The notes under the pieces: model-generated | The model's database searches: none | What the model saw: the letters and a program-made list of their open reading frames with translations, nothing else | Told to the model about the DNA's origin: nothing | Assembly: GCF_900100545.1 (NCBI RefSeq) | Contig: NZ_FNDP01000012.1 | Location: 1 to 64,000, forward strand | Reading direction: 5' to 3' | Length of the DNA stretch: 64,000 bases | From: Pseudobutyrivibrio sp. 49 | GTDB taxonomy: Bacteria > Bacillota > Clostridia > Lachnospirales > Lachnospiraceae | Program-made: the position numbers and the translations under genes | Shown: positions 26,767 to 35,704 of the stretch, one piece after another | Position numbering within the stretch: position 1 is the first letter of the stretch | How the letters are laid out: each line of letters begins with the position of its first letter

Positions 26767-27639
26767 ATGAAGGTAGGCGTAATTGGCGCAGGTACAATGG
26801 GCCAGGGCATTGCTAAGGCATTCGCTCAGGTTGATGGCTATGAAGTAGCTCTTTGCGATATTAAGCAGGAGTGGGCTGAAGGCGGAAAAGACAAGATTGC
26901 TAAGGGTTATGCAAGACTTGTTGAAAAAGGAAAGATGGAGCAGGCAGCAGTAGATGCTATCCTCGCTAAGATCACACCAGGTCTCAAGGAGAACCTTTGC
27001 AAGGATTGTGACCTTATCGTTGAGGCTGCTTTCGAGAATATGGAAGTTAAGAAGACAACATTCAAGGAGCTTGATGAAATTGCTAAGCCAGAGTGCATCT
27101 TCGCTTCAAACACATCTTCACTTTCAATCACAGAGATTGGTAACGGTCTTAACCGTCCAATGATTGGTATGCACTTCTTCAACCCAGCTGACAGAATGAA
27201 GCTTGTTGAGGTTATCGCTGGTGTTAACACACCTGCTGAGACAGTAGATGCTATCAAGAAGATTTCTGAGGAGATCGGAAAGACTCCTGTACAGGTTAAC
27301 GAGGCTGCTGGTTTCGTAGTAAACCGTATCCTTATCCCAATGATCAACGAAGCTGCTTTCATCAAGATGGAAGGTGTTTCTGATATCGCTGGTATCGATG
27401 CTGCTATGAAGCTCGGTGCTAACCACCCAATGGGACCACTTGAGCTCGGTGATTTCATCGGTCTTGATATCTGCCTTGCAATCATGGACGTTCTTTACAA
27501 CGAGACAGGTGACAGCAAGTATCGTGCTTGCCCACTTCTTCGTAAGATGGTTCGTGGTGGTAACCTTGGATGCAAGTCTGGTAAGGGATTCTACGTATAC
27601 AACGCAGATCGTACTAAGACAGCAGTAGATGCACAGTAA
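26767..27639 (+). CDS. hbd: 3-hydroxybutyryl-CoA dehydrogenase
   Basis: This 290-residue NAD(P)H-dependent enzyme reduces acetoacetyl-CoA to 3-hydroxybutyryl-CoA. The Rossmann motif GAGTMGQGIA is at 7-16, and the catalytic His (H136) is in MIGMHFFNPADRMKLVEVI. The C-terminal dimerisation domain begins near 185 (AAGFVVNRILIPMINEA). It is preceded by CGGAGGAC. The next enzyme of the pathway, crotonase, is not encoded between hbd and bcd or anywhere else in this window. Confidence 0.96.
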   Translation: MKVGVIGAGTMGQGIAKAFAQVDGYEVALCDIKQEWAEGGKDKIAKGYARLVEKGKMEQAAVDAILAKITPGLKENLCKDCDLIVEAAFENMEVKKTTFKELDEIAKPECIFASNTSSLSITEIGNGLNRPMIGMHFFNPADRMKLVEVIAGVNTPAETVDAIKKISEEIGKTPVQVNEAAGFVVNRILIPMINEAAFIKMEGVSDIAGIDAAMKLGANHPMGPLELGDFIGLDICLAIMDVLYNETGDSKYRACPLLRKMVRGGNLGCKSGKGFYVYNADRTKTAVDAQ

Positions 27640-27662
27640 TTAAAAAAAAGGAGATTCAGATC

Positions 27663-28832
27663 ATGGATTTTACATTAGATAAGAAGCATGAGATGGCTAG
27701 ACAGTTGTTCAGAGAGTTCGCTCAGAACGAAGTTAAGCCAATGGCTCAGGAAATTGATGAGACAGAGCAGTTCCCACGTGAAAACGTAGAGAAGATGATG
27801 AAGTACGGTTTCATGGGTATTCCAATTCCAAAGGAGTACGGCGGACAGGGCTGTGACGTTCTTACATACGTTATGTGCGTAGAGGAGCTTTCAAAGGTTT
27901 GCGGTACAACAGGTGTTATCGTTTCTGCACATACATCACTTTGCTGCGATCCTATCCTCACATACGGTACAGAGGAGCAGAAGCAGAAGTACTTAGTACC
28001 ACTTGCAAGTGGTAAGAAGCTTGGTGCTTTTGCACTTACAGAGCCAGGTGCTGGTACAGATGCACAGGGCGCTCAGTGTAGAGCTGACGAAGATGGAGAT
28101 TCTTGGGTACTTAACGGTTCTAAGTGCTTCATCACAAACGGTAAGGAAGCTGATGTTTACATCGTATTCGCTGTAACAGATATCGTTGAGGATGCTAAGG
28201 GACGTAAGTCTAAGAAGTTCTCAGCTTTCATCGTTGAGAAGGATACACCTGGATTTACATTCGGTACAAAGGAGAAGAAGATGGGTATCCGTGCTTCTTC
28301 TACATACGAGCTTATCTTCCAGGATTGCCGTATTCCAAAGGAGAACCTCCTCGGCGCAAGAGGCAAGGGCTTTGGTATCGCTATGCACACACTTGATGGT
28401 GGACGTATTGGTATCGCTGCTCAGGCACTTGGTATTGGCGAAGGTTCAATCGATGCAACAATCGAGTTCGTAAAGGAAAGAAAGCAGTTTGGTCGTCCAA
28501 TCGCTGCATTCCAGAACACAGCATTCCAGCTTGCTGATATGAAGGCTCGTATGGATGCTGCTAAGTATCTTGTATACAACGCTGCTTGCACAAAGGACGT
28601 TTACACACAGGATCACAAGACAAGCTACTCTATCGAGGCAGCTGAGGCTAAGCTTTTCGCAGCTGAGGCAGCTATGGCTGTTACTACAAAGGCTGTACAG
28701 CTTCACGGTGGTTATGGTTATACAAGAGAGTACGATGTTGAGCGTATGATGCGTGATGCTAAGATCACAGAAATCTACGAAGGTACATCTGAGGTTCAGA
28801 GACTTGTTATCTCTGGCGCTATGCTTAAATAA
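27663..28832 (+). CDS. bcd: Butyryl-CoA dehydrogenase
   Basis: This 389-residue acyl-CoA dehydrogenase-family flavoprotein reduces crotonyl-CoA to butyryl-CoA. In anaerobes it works with EtfAB in electron bifurcation, which also reduces ferredoxin with NADH. The FAD/substrate signature ALTEPGAGTDAQG lies at about 120, and the catalytic Glu is E373 in EIYEGTSEVQR. The length is normal. A clean AAAAGGAGA ribosome binding site precedes it, and etfB follows after 39 bases. Confidence 0.96.
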   Translation: MDFTLDKKHEMARQLFREFAQNEVKPMAQEIDETEQFPRENVEKMMKYGFMGIPIPKEYGGQGCDVLTYVMCVEELSKVCGTTGVIVSAHTSLCCDPILTYGTEEQKQKYLVPLASGKKLGAFALTEPGAGTDAQGAQCRADEDGDSWVLNGSKCFITNGKEADVYIVFAVTDIVEDAKGRKSKKFSAFIVEKDTPGFTFGTKEKKMGIRASSTYELIFQDCRIPKENLLGARGKGFGIAMHTLDGGRIGIAAQALGIGEGSIDATIEFVKERKQFGRPIAAFQNTAFQLADMKARMDAAKYLVYNAACTKDVYTQDHKTSYSIEAAEAKLFAAEAAMAVTTKAVQLHGGYGYTREYDVERMMRDAKITEIYEGTSEVQRLVISGAMLK

Positions 28833-28871
28833 GATTGTTTATTATCGTGTAAATAAAAGGAGATTAAATAC

Positions 28872-29654
28872 ATGAATATCGTAGTATGTATTAAACAGGT
28901 TCCTGACACAAAGGGCGGCGTAAAGTTTAACCCAGATGGAACTCTTGATAGAGCATCAATGCTCGCAATTATGAATCCAGATGATAAGGCAGGTCTTGAG
29001 GCTGCTCTTAGAATTAAGGATGAGACAGGCGCAAAGGTTACAGTTCTTACAATGGGACTTCCAAAGGCTGATGATATGCTCCGCGAAGCACTTGCTATGG
29101 GTGCTGATGAGGCAGTTCTTGTTACAGATAGACGCCTTGGTGGTGCTGATACTTGGGCTACATCTTCAACAGTTGCAGCAGCAGTTAAGAAGCTTGATTA
29201 TGACCTCATTATCACAGGTCGTCAGGCTATCGATGGTGATACAGCTCAGGTTGGTCCACAGATCGCTGAGCACCTTGCACTTCCAGTTATCTCTTATGCA
29301 GAGGATATCAAGGTTGAAGGCAACAGCGTAATTGTTAAGCGTCAGTATGAAGACAGATATCATGAAGTAAAGGCTCAGATGCCATGTCTTATTACTGCAC
29401 TTTCAGAGTTAAATGAGCCACGTTACATGACTCCAGGCGGCATCTTTGATGCATATGACAAGGAAGTTACTGTATGGGGCCGTGATGATCTTACAGATCT
29501 TGATGATGCTAACATCGGTCTTGCTGGTTCTCCAACAAAGATCGCTAAGGCTTCTGACAAGGTTCGTAAGGGAGCTGGCGAGAAGGTAGCTCTTGACCCT
29601 AAGGAGTCAGTAGAGTATATCATGAACAAGCTTAAAGAGAAGCATGTAATTTAA
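28872..29654 (+). CDS. etfB: Electron-transfer flavoprotein, beta subunit
   Basis: This 260-residue subunit begins with NIVVCIKQVPDTKGGVKFNPDGT and contains the nucleotide-binding segment IITGRQAIDGDTAQVGPQIA. In bifurcating Etf this subunit binds the FAD that receives hydride from NADH. It lies between bcd and etfA, so the three form one enzyme complex. Confidence 0.95.
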   Translation: MNIVVCIKQVPDTKGGVKFNPDGTLDRASMLAIMNPDDKAGLEAALRIKDETGAKVTVLTMGLPKADDMLREALAMGADEAVLVTDRRLGGADTWATSSTVAAAVKKLDYDLIITGRQAIDGDTAQVGPQIAEHLALPVISYAEDIKVEGNSVIVKRQYEDRYHEVKAQMPCLITALSELNEPRYMTPGGIFDAYDKEVTVWGRDDLTDLDDANIGLAGSPTKIAKASDKVRKGAGEKVALDPKESVEYIMNKLKEKHVI

Positions 29655-29672
29655 TAAGAGGAGGCAAAAAGA

Positions 29673-30719
29673 ATGTCATTAGAAGAATACAAGGGCGTAG
29701 CTATATTCGCTCAGCAGGTTGATAATAAACTTAGCTCAATTGCCTTCGAACTTATCGGCAAGGCACATGAGCTTGCAGCAGATTTAGGAACAGACGTTAC
29801 AGCAGTTGTACTTGGTAAGGATATCGCAGGTCTTGCAGATAAGCTTGGCGAGTACGGTGCAGACAAGGTTGTTCTTATTGACGATCCAGCACTTGAAACA
29901 TATCGTACAGAGCCATACGCACAGGCTCTTACAGCTTATATTAATGAGTACAAGCCAGAGATCATGCTCGTTGGTGCAACAGCAATCGGTCGTGATCTTG
30001 GTCCTACAGTTTCAGCTAGAGTTAAGACAGGTCTTACAGCTGACTGTACATCACTTGAGATTGGTGATTTCCCACTCGTAGCTAAGGAAGGACAGGAGCA
30101 GAAGCACAATCAGCTTCTTATGACTCGTCCAGCATTCGGTGGTAACACAATCGCTACAATCGCTTGCCCAGACAACCGTCCACAGATGGCTACAGTTCGT
30201 CCAGGTGTTATGCAGAAGCTTCCTAAGGAGGCTGGTAGAAAGGCTGAGGTTATCAACTTCAAGCCAGAGCTTAAGGAGAACAACAGATTCGTTGAGATCC
30301 TTAACATCGTTAAGAACGTTACAAACACAGTAGATATCATGGATGCTAAGATCCTTGTATCTGGTGGTCGTGGTGTTGGTTCTCCAGAGAACTTCAAGCT
30401 CCTTGAGGATCTTGCAGAGGTTCTTGGTGGAACAGTATCTTGCTCACGTGCCGTTGTAGATTCAGGCTGGAAGCCAAAGGATCTTCAGGTAGGTCAGACA
30501 GGTAAGACTGTACGTCCTAACGTATACTTTGCAATCGGTATCTCTGGTGCTATCCAGCATACAGCAGGTATGGAAGAGTCTGATATCATCATCGCTATCA
30601 ACAAGGATGAGACAGCTCCTATCTTTGATGTAGCTGATTACGGTATCGTAGGAGATCTTAACAAGATTGTTCCAGCTCTTACAGAGGCTCTTAAGGCTGA
30701 GCTCGCTGCTCAGAACTAA
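29673..30719 (+). CDS. etfA: Electron-transfer flavoprotein, alpha subunit
   Basis: This 348-residue subunit has the conserved C-terminal FAD domain: LVSGGRGVGSPENF, SRAVVDSGWKPKDLQVGQTG, ISGAIQHTAGME and INKDETAPIFDVADYGIVGDL. It pairs with EtfB and docks to Bcd. It is the last gene of the butyrate operon, with hairpins downstream. Confidence 0.95.
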   Translation: MSLEEYKGVAIFAQQVDNKLSSIAFELIGKAHELAADLGTDVTAVVLGKDIAGLADKLGEYGADKVVLIDDPALETYRTEPYAQALTAYINEYKPEIMLVGATAIGRDLGPTVSARVKTGLTADCTSLEIGDFPLVAKEGQEQKHNQLLMTRPAFGGNTIATIACPDNRPQMATVRPGVMQKLPKEAGRKAEVINFKPELKENNRFVEILNIVKNVTNTVDIMDAKILVSGGRGVGSPENFKLLEDLAEVLGGTVSCSRAVVDSGWKPKDLQVGQTGKTVRPNVYFAIGISGAIQHTAGMEESDIIIAINKDETAPIFDVADYGIVGDLNKIVPALTEALKAELAAQN

Positions 30720-30761
30720 TTTCACGATTTATCGAGTTTACGAAGAAAAATCGTGAACCCC

Positions 30762-30802
30762 GACAATCCCTTCACCGAAGGTGAACTTAAAATGGGATTG
30801 TC
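30762..30802 (+). terminator. Hairpins after etfA
   Basis: GACAATCCC (30762-30770) pairs with GGGATTGTC (30794-30802), enclosing an inner TTCACC-GAA-GGTGAA stem. An earlier hairpin joins 30721-30730 with 30748-30757. The U-tract is short, so this may act more as mRNA 3' protection than as a sharp terminator. Confidence 0.5.
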
Positions 30803-30878
30803 TCTTAAAAAAAGGGGCAATATCTATTCTTAACAAAGATTAGATTTTTCCTATAATTTCTTTCTTTAATTTTTTTAG

Positions 30879-30901
30879 AGGCGGGTCCATTGGACTCGCC
30901 T
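30879..30901 (+). terminator. Second hairpin downstream of etfA
   Basis: AGGCGGGTCC pairs with GGACTCGCCT around ATT. It is G/C-rich and followed by TTAGTATTT, a weak U-tract. It stands 30 bases before the MATE gene start. Confidence 0.45.
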
Positions 30902-30930
30902 TTAGTATTTATAAGTGGTAAAATCAACAT

Positions 30931-32292
30931 ATGAACAGTTCAAAAATCGATATGACTCATGGCCCTCTCTTGGGCAAATTAATTATCTTTACTATCCCTA
31001 TTATTTTGTCAGGTGTGTTGCAGCTCCTTTTTAATGCAGCTGATGTAATTGTTGTGGGCCGTTTTGCGGGCGAAGCCAGTCTTGCAGCTGTAGGCTCTAC
31101 TAATTCTTTAATAAATCTCATGACAAACCTGTTTATAGGTATGTCTGTTGGCGCTAATGTTTGCGCAGCCCAGTTTTTTGGTGCGGGACATTATGACGAT
31201 GTAAAGAAAACAGTTCATACCAGCACTGCTTTTTCGTTAATTTGTGGTGTTGTTCTTATATTTATTGGTTTGTTTGGTGCAAAGCCAATGCTTACCATTA
31301 TGGGCTCACCAGCTGATGTAATGTCTCTGGCGACTCTCTATGTTCGAATTTATTTCCTAGCTATGCCAGCTATAATGCTTTATAACTTTCTTGCGGCAAT
31401 TCTTCGTTCAGCAGGAGATACTAAGCATCCACTTATCTTCCTTACTATAGCAGGCGTGATAAATGTTTTATTTAATCTTGTTTTAGTTATTGCGTTTAAG
31501 CTTGGTGTGGCAGGTGTTGCTATTGCTACAGTTACATCAAACTATATATCGTGCATCATGCTTGTGGGCTTCTTTAAAAAGCAGGAGGACGCCTTGAAGC
31601 TTGAATTTTCTAAGGTTAGCATAGATAAGAGAATATTAAATCGTATTATAAGAATTGGGCTACCTGCCGGAATTCAGGGCACGGTGTTCTCATTATCTAA
31701 TGTTGTGATTCAGTCTGCTATAAATTCCTTTGGTACTGCTGTTATCGCAGGTTCATCTGCCGCAGCGAGCATAGAAGGATTTGTATATATTTCAATGAAC
31801 TCAGTTTCTCAGACCACAGTTACCTTTGTAGGTCAAAACTATGGTGCTGGAGATGAAAAGAGAGTTAAAAAGGTTATATTTGAAAGCTTGGGAATAGTTA
31901 CTGTAGTTGGATTAATTATGGGCAATTTGGCATATGGTTTCTCAGGGCCGCTTTTAGGGGTTTATACGGACAGCGCAGATGCCATAGCTGCTGGTACACT
32001 TCGTCTATTCTGGGTTTGCTGCCCATATTTTCTTTGTGGAGTCATGGATACACTTACAGGCGGACTCCGCGGCTTGGGCAATTCCACATTACCTATGATA
32101 GTCTCATTGCTTGGAGCTTGTGTCACAAGACTCATTTGGATAGCCACATATTTCCAGGTTCATCACACACAAAATGTTTTGTTCTTCTCATACCCTGGTA
32201 GCTGGCTACTGACTCTGACAGTCCACAGCATCTGCCTTACAATCCTGTATAAGAAGTGGGTACAGAAGAAGAATTCGGAAATTCGAATTTAG
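30931..32292 (+). CDS. MATE-family efflux transporter
   Basis: This 453-residue integral membrane protein has about 12 helices in two homologous halves. The family signature SGVLQLLFNAADVIVVGRFAGEASLAAVG is in the N-terminal half, and a similar pattern (GIQGTVFSLSNVVIQSAINSFG) opens the second. MATE proteins export cationic drugs or metabolites in exchange for Na+ or H+. The ATG has no good ribosome binding site (AAGTGG is 13 bases away); a second Met seven codons later is an alternative. The specificity cannot be told. Confidence 0.9.
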   Translation: MNSSKIDMTHGPLLGKLIIFTIPIILSGVLQLLFNAADVIVVGRFAGEASLAAVGSTNSLINLMTNLFIGMSVGANVCAAQFFGAGHYDDVKKTVHTSTAFSLICGVVLIFIGLFGAKPMLTIMGSPADVMSLATLYVRIYFLAMPAIMLYNFLAAILRSAGDTKHPLIFLTIAGVINVLFNLVLVIAFKLGVAGVAIATVTSNYISCIMLVGFFKKQEDALKLEFSKVSIDKRILNRIIRIGLPAGIQGTVFSLSNVVIQSAINSFGTAVIAGSSAAASIEGFVYISMNSVSQTTVTFVGQNYGAGDEKRVKKVIFESLGIVTVVGLIMGNLAYGFSGPLLGVYTDSADAIAAGTLRLFWVCCPYFLCGVMDTLTGGLRGLGNSTLPMIVSLLGACVTRLIWIATYFQVHHTQNVLFFSYPGSWLLTLTVHSICLTILYKKWVQKKNSEIRI

Positions 32293-32303
32293 GAGGTTTT
32301 TAC

Positions 32304-34058
32304 ATGTATTGGAAGGAAATGCTTTCCGCTATCGCAAAGCCGGATAAAAACGCCAAAAGATATGAGCTTTCCACAGACTTTAAATATACAGGTCTGCAGG
32401 AATATCCGCGCCCTCAGATGCAGCGTAAATCCTATATAAATCTGAACGGTCAGTGGGATTATCGCATTATAGATGGCAAAGGGCAGGTGGTATGTGCCGG
32501 TCCTATAGAGGTTCCATTTTCTCCTGAAACAAGGCTTTCAGGGACAGAGAGGCATATCCTTCTTCCAGAAGAGACTCTTGAGTATACCAAGGTTTTTGAT
32601 ATTGATAAGATAAAGAATAATAAACATCTTCTGATTCATTTTGGAGCCGTTGATCAGGTGGCTCAGGTATTTCTTAATGGTATAAATCTTGGCATACATG
32701 AGGGAGGGTATACCTCCTTTACCTTTGACATTACTGATTATGTGGTGGAGGGAGATAATGAGCTGAAGGTAAAGGTTCGTGATTATACAGATAAGGTGGG
32801 TTATGCCCGTGGAAAACAGAGCCTTGAGCCATGCGGAATGTGGTACAGCGCCCAGAGTGGAATCTGGCAGACAGTATGGATGGAATGGGTGCCTGATGCT
32901 TACGTCAGCAAGATTCTCATTACGCCAGATATCGATAACGACAGACTCACACTGGAGCTTAAGGTTTCAGAGATGAAGGGACAGGTGAAGATAGATACAT
33001 CAAATCCTGATTTAATAAAAGAGTTTAGCGTAGATAAGATAAGCGATGACAAACTGCTTGTGAGAATTGAACTAAACGATTATAAGCTTTGGACACCGGA
33101 AGATCCGCAGCTTTATTTCATAAATGTACACTATGGTAAAGATAGTTTTTCTACTTATTTTGCTATGAGGCATTTTGGAGTAGAGAAAGATGATAAGGCT
33201 ATTCCACGTCTAAGTTTGAATCACAAGCCATTATTTATGAATGGAGTTTTGGACCAGGGATATTATCCAGAGAGTCTCATGACGCCACCTAGCGATGATG
33301 CAATGATTTATGATATCGAGACCATTAAGGGGCTTGGTTTTAATATGATTCGTAAGCATTGCAAGGTGGAGCCTATGCGTTGGTATTTCCACTGTGACAG
33401 ACTTGGAATGATAGTGTGGCAGGATATTGTAAATGGCGGTACAAAGTACGATATGAACATGATTTGCAATATTCCTACAGTGGTGCGTCCATTTGGAAAT
33501 ACAAAGGATAAAAATCGACTTTTCTTGAGATTTACAGGGCGAAATACAGCAAAATCCAAGGAAGTTTGGCATAAAGAATGCAGAGAAATTATGGAGCAGC
33601 TGAGAAATGTTCCATCCCTGGGACAGTGGTGCCTTTTTAATGAAGGCTGGGGTCAGTTTGATGCTAATGATTGTCTGAAATTCGCGTTGAAATTTGATGA
33701 TACAAGACCTATAGATGCTGCCTCAGGCTGGTTCCATGAGGGATGCGGAGATGTTTTCTCTGAACATAAATACTTCGAAGAGCTTAAGGTAAAGCTTGGT
33801 CAGCGACCTTATGTTATATCAGAATATGGAGGTTTCTCACTTAAGGTGGGAAATCATGTGACCAGAGATGTAGTATACGGTTATAAGAAATATAGTCATC
33901 AGAAGGATTTGCAGGATGCCTACAACGAATTGATGGCAAAAATAAAGTCCCTCGAATTTGAGGGACTTGCAGGTGCTGTGTTTACTCAGGCCACCGATAT
34001 AGAGGATGAGGTCAACGGCCTCATTACTTACGATCGGAAGGTGCAAAAACTGTATTAA
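32304..34058 (+). CDS. Glycoside hydrolase family 2 (beta-galactosidase/glucuronidase type)
   Basis: The 584-residue enzyme has the GH2 order. A jelly-roll sugar-binding domain comes first (INLNGQWDYRI, FGAVDQVAQVFLNG, about 45-190), then an Ig-like domain, and then a TIM barrel from about 330 with IRKHCKVEPMRWYFHCDRLGM. The acid/base is E447 in LFNEGWGQFD and the nucleophile is E507 in VISEYGGFS. No signal peptide is present, so it works inside the cell on imported oligosaccharides. ATG 32304 is chosen because AGGAGG lies 6 bases upstream. It ends 35 bases inside the convergent yjjB-like gene. Galactoside, glucuronide or mannoside specificity is undecided. Confidence 0.85.
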   Translation: MYWKEMLSAIAKPDKNAKRYELSTDFKYTGLQEYPRPQMQRKSYINLNGQWDYRIIDGKGQVVCAGPIEVPFSPETRLSGTERHILLPEETLEYTKVFDIDKIKNNKHLLIHFGAVDQVAQVFLNGINLGIHEGGYTSFTFDITDYVVEGDNELKVKVRDYTDKVGYARGKQSLEPCGMWYSAQSGIWQTVWMEWVPDAYVSKILITPDIDNDRLTLELKVSEMKGQVKIDTSNPDLIKEFSVDKISDDKLLVRIELNDYKLWTPEDPQLYFINVHYGKDSFSTYFAMRHFGVEKDDKAIPRLSLNHKPLFMNGVLDQGYYPESLMTPPSDDAMIYDIETIKGLGFNMIRKHCKVEPMRWYFHCDRLGMIVWQDIVNGGTKYDMNMICNIPTVVRPFGNTKDKNRLFLRFTGRNTAKSKEVWHKECREIMEQLRNVPSLGQWCLFNEGWGQFDANDCLKFALKFDDTRPIDAASGWFHEGCGDVFSEHKYFEELKVKLGQRPYVISEYGGFSLKVGNHVTRDVVYGYKKYSHQKDLQDAYNELMAKIKSLEFEGLAGAVFTQATDIEDEVNGLITYDRKVQKLY

Positions 34059-34479
34059 ACCAGCTTTGTGGGAATGCCATTCCAAGAATGATTCCCATTA
34101 CGATAGCACCAGCTGTCTTAAGTGTAGACAGACCTGACTGACTGAAGTTGTTCATGTCATTCATGATTAAATAGAATGAAGTATAGTAGATTCCTGCGCC
34201 GGGTACCAATGGGAAAATTCCTGATATAAGGTAAACGGTGACAGGATTCTTTCTTTTTGAGGCAATAGCTCTTGAAAAGAAGGTAAGGGCTAAAGAACCA
34301 ACAACATTTCCAAGAGTAGGAGCGCCAAGTGCGTTGGAAATAATTGAATAGAAAATCCAACCGATGGCACCTGAAATACCACAATACCAAAGCTCAGAAC
34401 GAGGAGCCGAGAAGACGATGGCAAAGGCAACCGTTGCCACCATGGCGACTACAAATTCAATAATATAATTAACGTACAT
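34024..34479 (-). CDS. Threonine/serine exporter, YjjB-like (C-terminal half)
   Basis: This protein of about 151 residues has four or five membrane helices and the family's FPLVPGAGIYYTSF motif (ThrE_2/DUF3815). In Corynebacterium ThrE is one chain; here, as in many bacteria, it is split into YjjP- and YjjB-like proteins. ATG at 34479 is chosen because GGAGGAGG is correctly spaced; a GTG four codons earlier would overlap that site. It overlaps the yjjP-like gene by 11 bases, so the two are translationally coupled. Confidence 0.85.
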   Translation of the reverse strand: MYVNYIIEFVVAMVATVAFAIVFSAPRSELWYCGISGAIGWIFYSIISNALGAPTLGNVVGSLALTFFSRAIASKRKNPVTVYLISGIFPLVPGAGIYYTSFYLIMNDMNNFSQSGLSTLKTAGAIVMGIILGMAFPQSWFNTVFAPSDRK

Positions 34480-35254
34480 ATAAGAAGGCACCTCCTCCGC
34501 AAATCTGAACTATTGTGATAACAATACCTACGCCAACTGCGATACAGAAGGCAGTGAGGAGGGCGTCAATTAATCTTATTGAGCCTGAAAGATAATCGCT
34601 ATTAATGAAGTCTCTGATACTGTTTGTAAGTGGAATACCAGGAACAAGCGGCATGATTCCGCCAATGATAATCTTATCGGAATGGATAGGAAGTCCTGTA
34701 AAAGCAAAGGCAAAGGCCAATACAGAAATAACTATACTTCCAAGAACATTAGTGACGGTTTTGGAATTGTTCATTCCTGCTTCAAAATGAAGGAATATGC
34801 GAAGTAGACATCCAACAATTGTAGCGATAACTCCGTCTAATGCAGTACCTCCAAAAAGGTATGCGAAGCCACCGCAGCCGATTCCTGTTGCAAGTATCAT
34901 TACAGGAAGATTATAGCCAGGAAGTTTTTTGTATTCCGCAAGCTTTACCCAGGCATCTTCTATAGAAATGTTCTTTGCACAAACTTCTCTGCAAAGACTG
35001 TTAAGCGCTGCAATTCTTGCTAAGTGCATAGGGTACATAGGTACATGACGAATCATTGAGCTGGCATGCTCTGTCACCTCATCTGCACTGGCGAAAATTC
35101 CATTACTGAGAACGTAAACGTCACAGTCAGTAATATCATATGAATTTAAAATGGCAAGGACACTGTCCTCTACCCTGTAAACCTCTGCGCCATTTCGCAG
35201 GAGAATATCTCCTAATTCAACGGCAAAGGATAAGACTTTTTGTGTATCTGTCAT
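34469..35254 (-). CDS. Threonine/serine exporter, YjjP-like (N-terminal half)
   Basis: The 261-residue protein matches ThrE_1 (DUF1212). It has a cytoplasmic N-terminal domain (VELGDILLRNGAEVYRVEDSV, about 10-110) followed by five helices with MPLVPGIPLTNSIRDF near 200. It should form an amino-acid or related organic-acid exporter with the YjjB-like partner. It is read leftward from the divergent gap that contains DnaA boxes. Confidence 0.87.
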   Translation of the reverse strand: MTDTQKVLSFAVELGDILLRNGAEVYRVEDSVLAILNSYDITDCDVYVLSNGIFASADEVTEHASSMIRHVPMYPMHLARIAALNSLCREVCAKNISIEDAWVKLAEYKKLPGYNLPVMILATGIGCGGFAYLFGGTALDGVIATIVGCLLRIFLHFEAGMNNSKTVTNVLGSIVISVLAFAFAFTGLPIHSDKIIIGGIMPLVPGIPLTNSIRDFINSDYLSGSIRLIDALLTAFCIAVGVGIVITIVQICGGGAFLYVR

Positions 35255-35319
35255 AGTGTCTCCCTTAGAAATTATTTCTCAAAATGATTATGTATGAAAT
35301 TTGTTTTTTTTTCAACACC

Positions 35320-35347
35320 GGTGGATAAATTTAACGATTGTGGATAA
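35320..35347 (-). promoter_or_regulatory. DnaA boxes 1 and 2
   Basis: GGTGGATAA (35320-35328, one mismatch) and TGTGGATAA (35339-35347, a perfect complement of TTATCCACA) are in the same orientation, 19 bases apart. Confidence 0.55.
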
Positions 35348-35503
35348 CTTTGTGGGAAAAATTTGTTCGTTGATTTATGACTCACTTGGGTTGAAAAGAT
35401 TGCTGAGACCTTGTGGTTTCTAGATTCAGGAGACAGAAGATTCAGATATTTAACACTTATTTGCGCACATGATTGAACTTGTCCTCAATTCAGAAAACAT
35501 AAT

Positions 35504-35521
35504 TGTGGATAATGTGGATAA
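35504..35521 (-). promoter_or_regulatory. DnaA boxes 3 and 4, tandem
   Basis: Two perfect TGTGGATAA nonamers lie head to tail with no gap, reading TTATCCACA twice on the minus strand. Confidence 0.6.
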
Positions 35522-35626
35522 CTGACACTTTCAGTTGAATCAAAAAACAACTGCTGATTAGTCAGGGATATTAATATACCAGTAAAAAGATGTATCAATA
35601 AATATACGCAAAATTCGAAACGATTA

Positions 35627-35635
35627 TGTTATACT
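35627..35635 (+). promoter_or_regulatory. Extended -10 of mrp
   Basis: TG-T-TATACT fits an extended -10 element, 70 bases before the mrp start. The -35 region is not convincing. Confidence 0.5.
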
Positions 35636-35704
35636 ATTCTGCGGATATTTTTCATATAAGATATGTAAATATATAATAAGTAATACAAAGTAGGAGGTCT
35701 AATA

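Larger units (their letters stand above)
35255..35704. other. Divergent gap with DnaA-box cluster
   Basis: These 450 bases lie between the minus-strand exporter and the plus-strand mrp gene. They contain three perfect and one near-perfect DnaA boxes, all in one orientation, and an extended -10 for mrp. No coding frame looks real. Confidence 0.7.

Noticed and set aside
26242-27485. Long minus-strand open frames opposite thl and hbd
   Set aside because: They lack ribosome binding sites and recognisable motifs; they arise from the biased codon use of highly expressed plus-strand genes.
35255-35704. Chromosomal replication origin
   Set aside because: DnaA boxes are present, but there is no dnaA/dnaN/rpmH, no clear AT-rich unwinding array, and no strand-switch of genes around the site.
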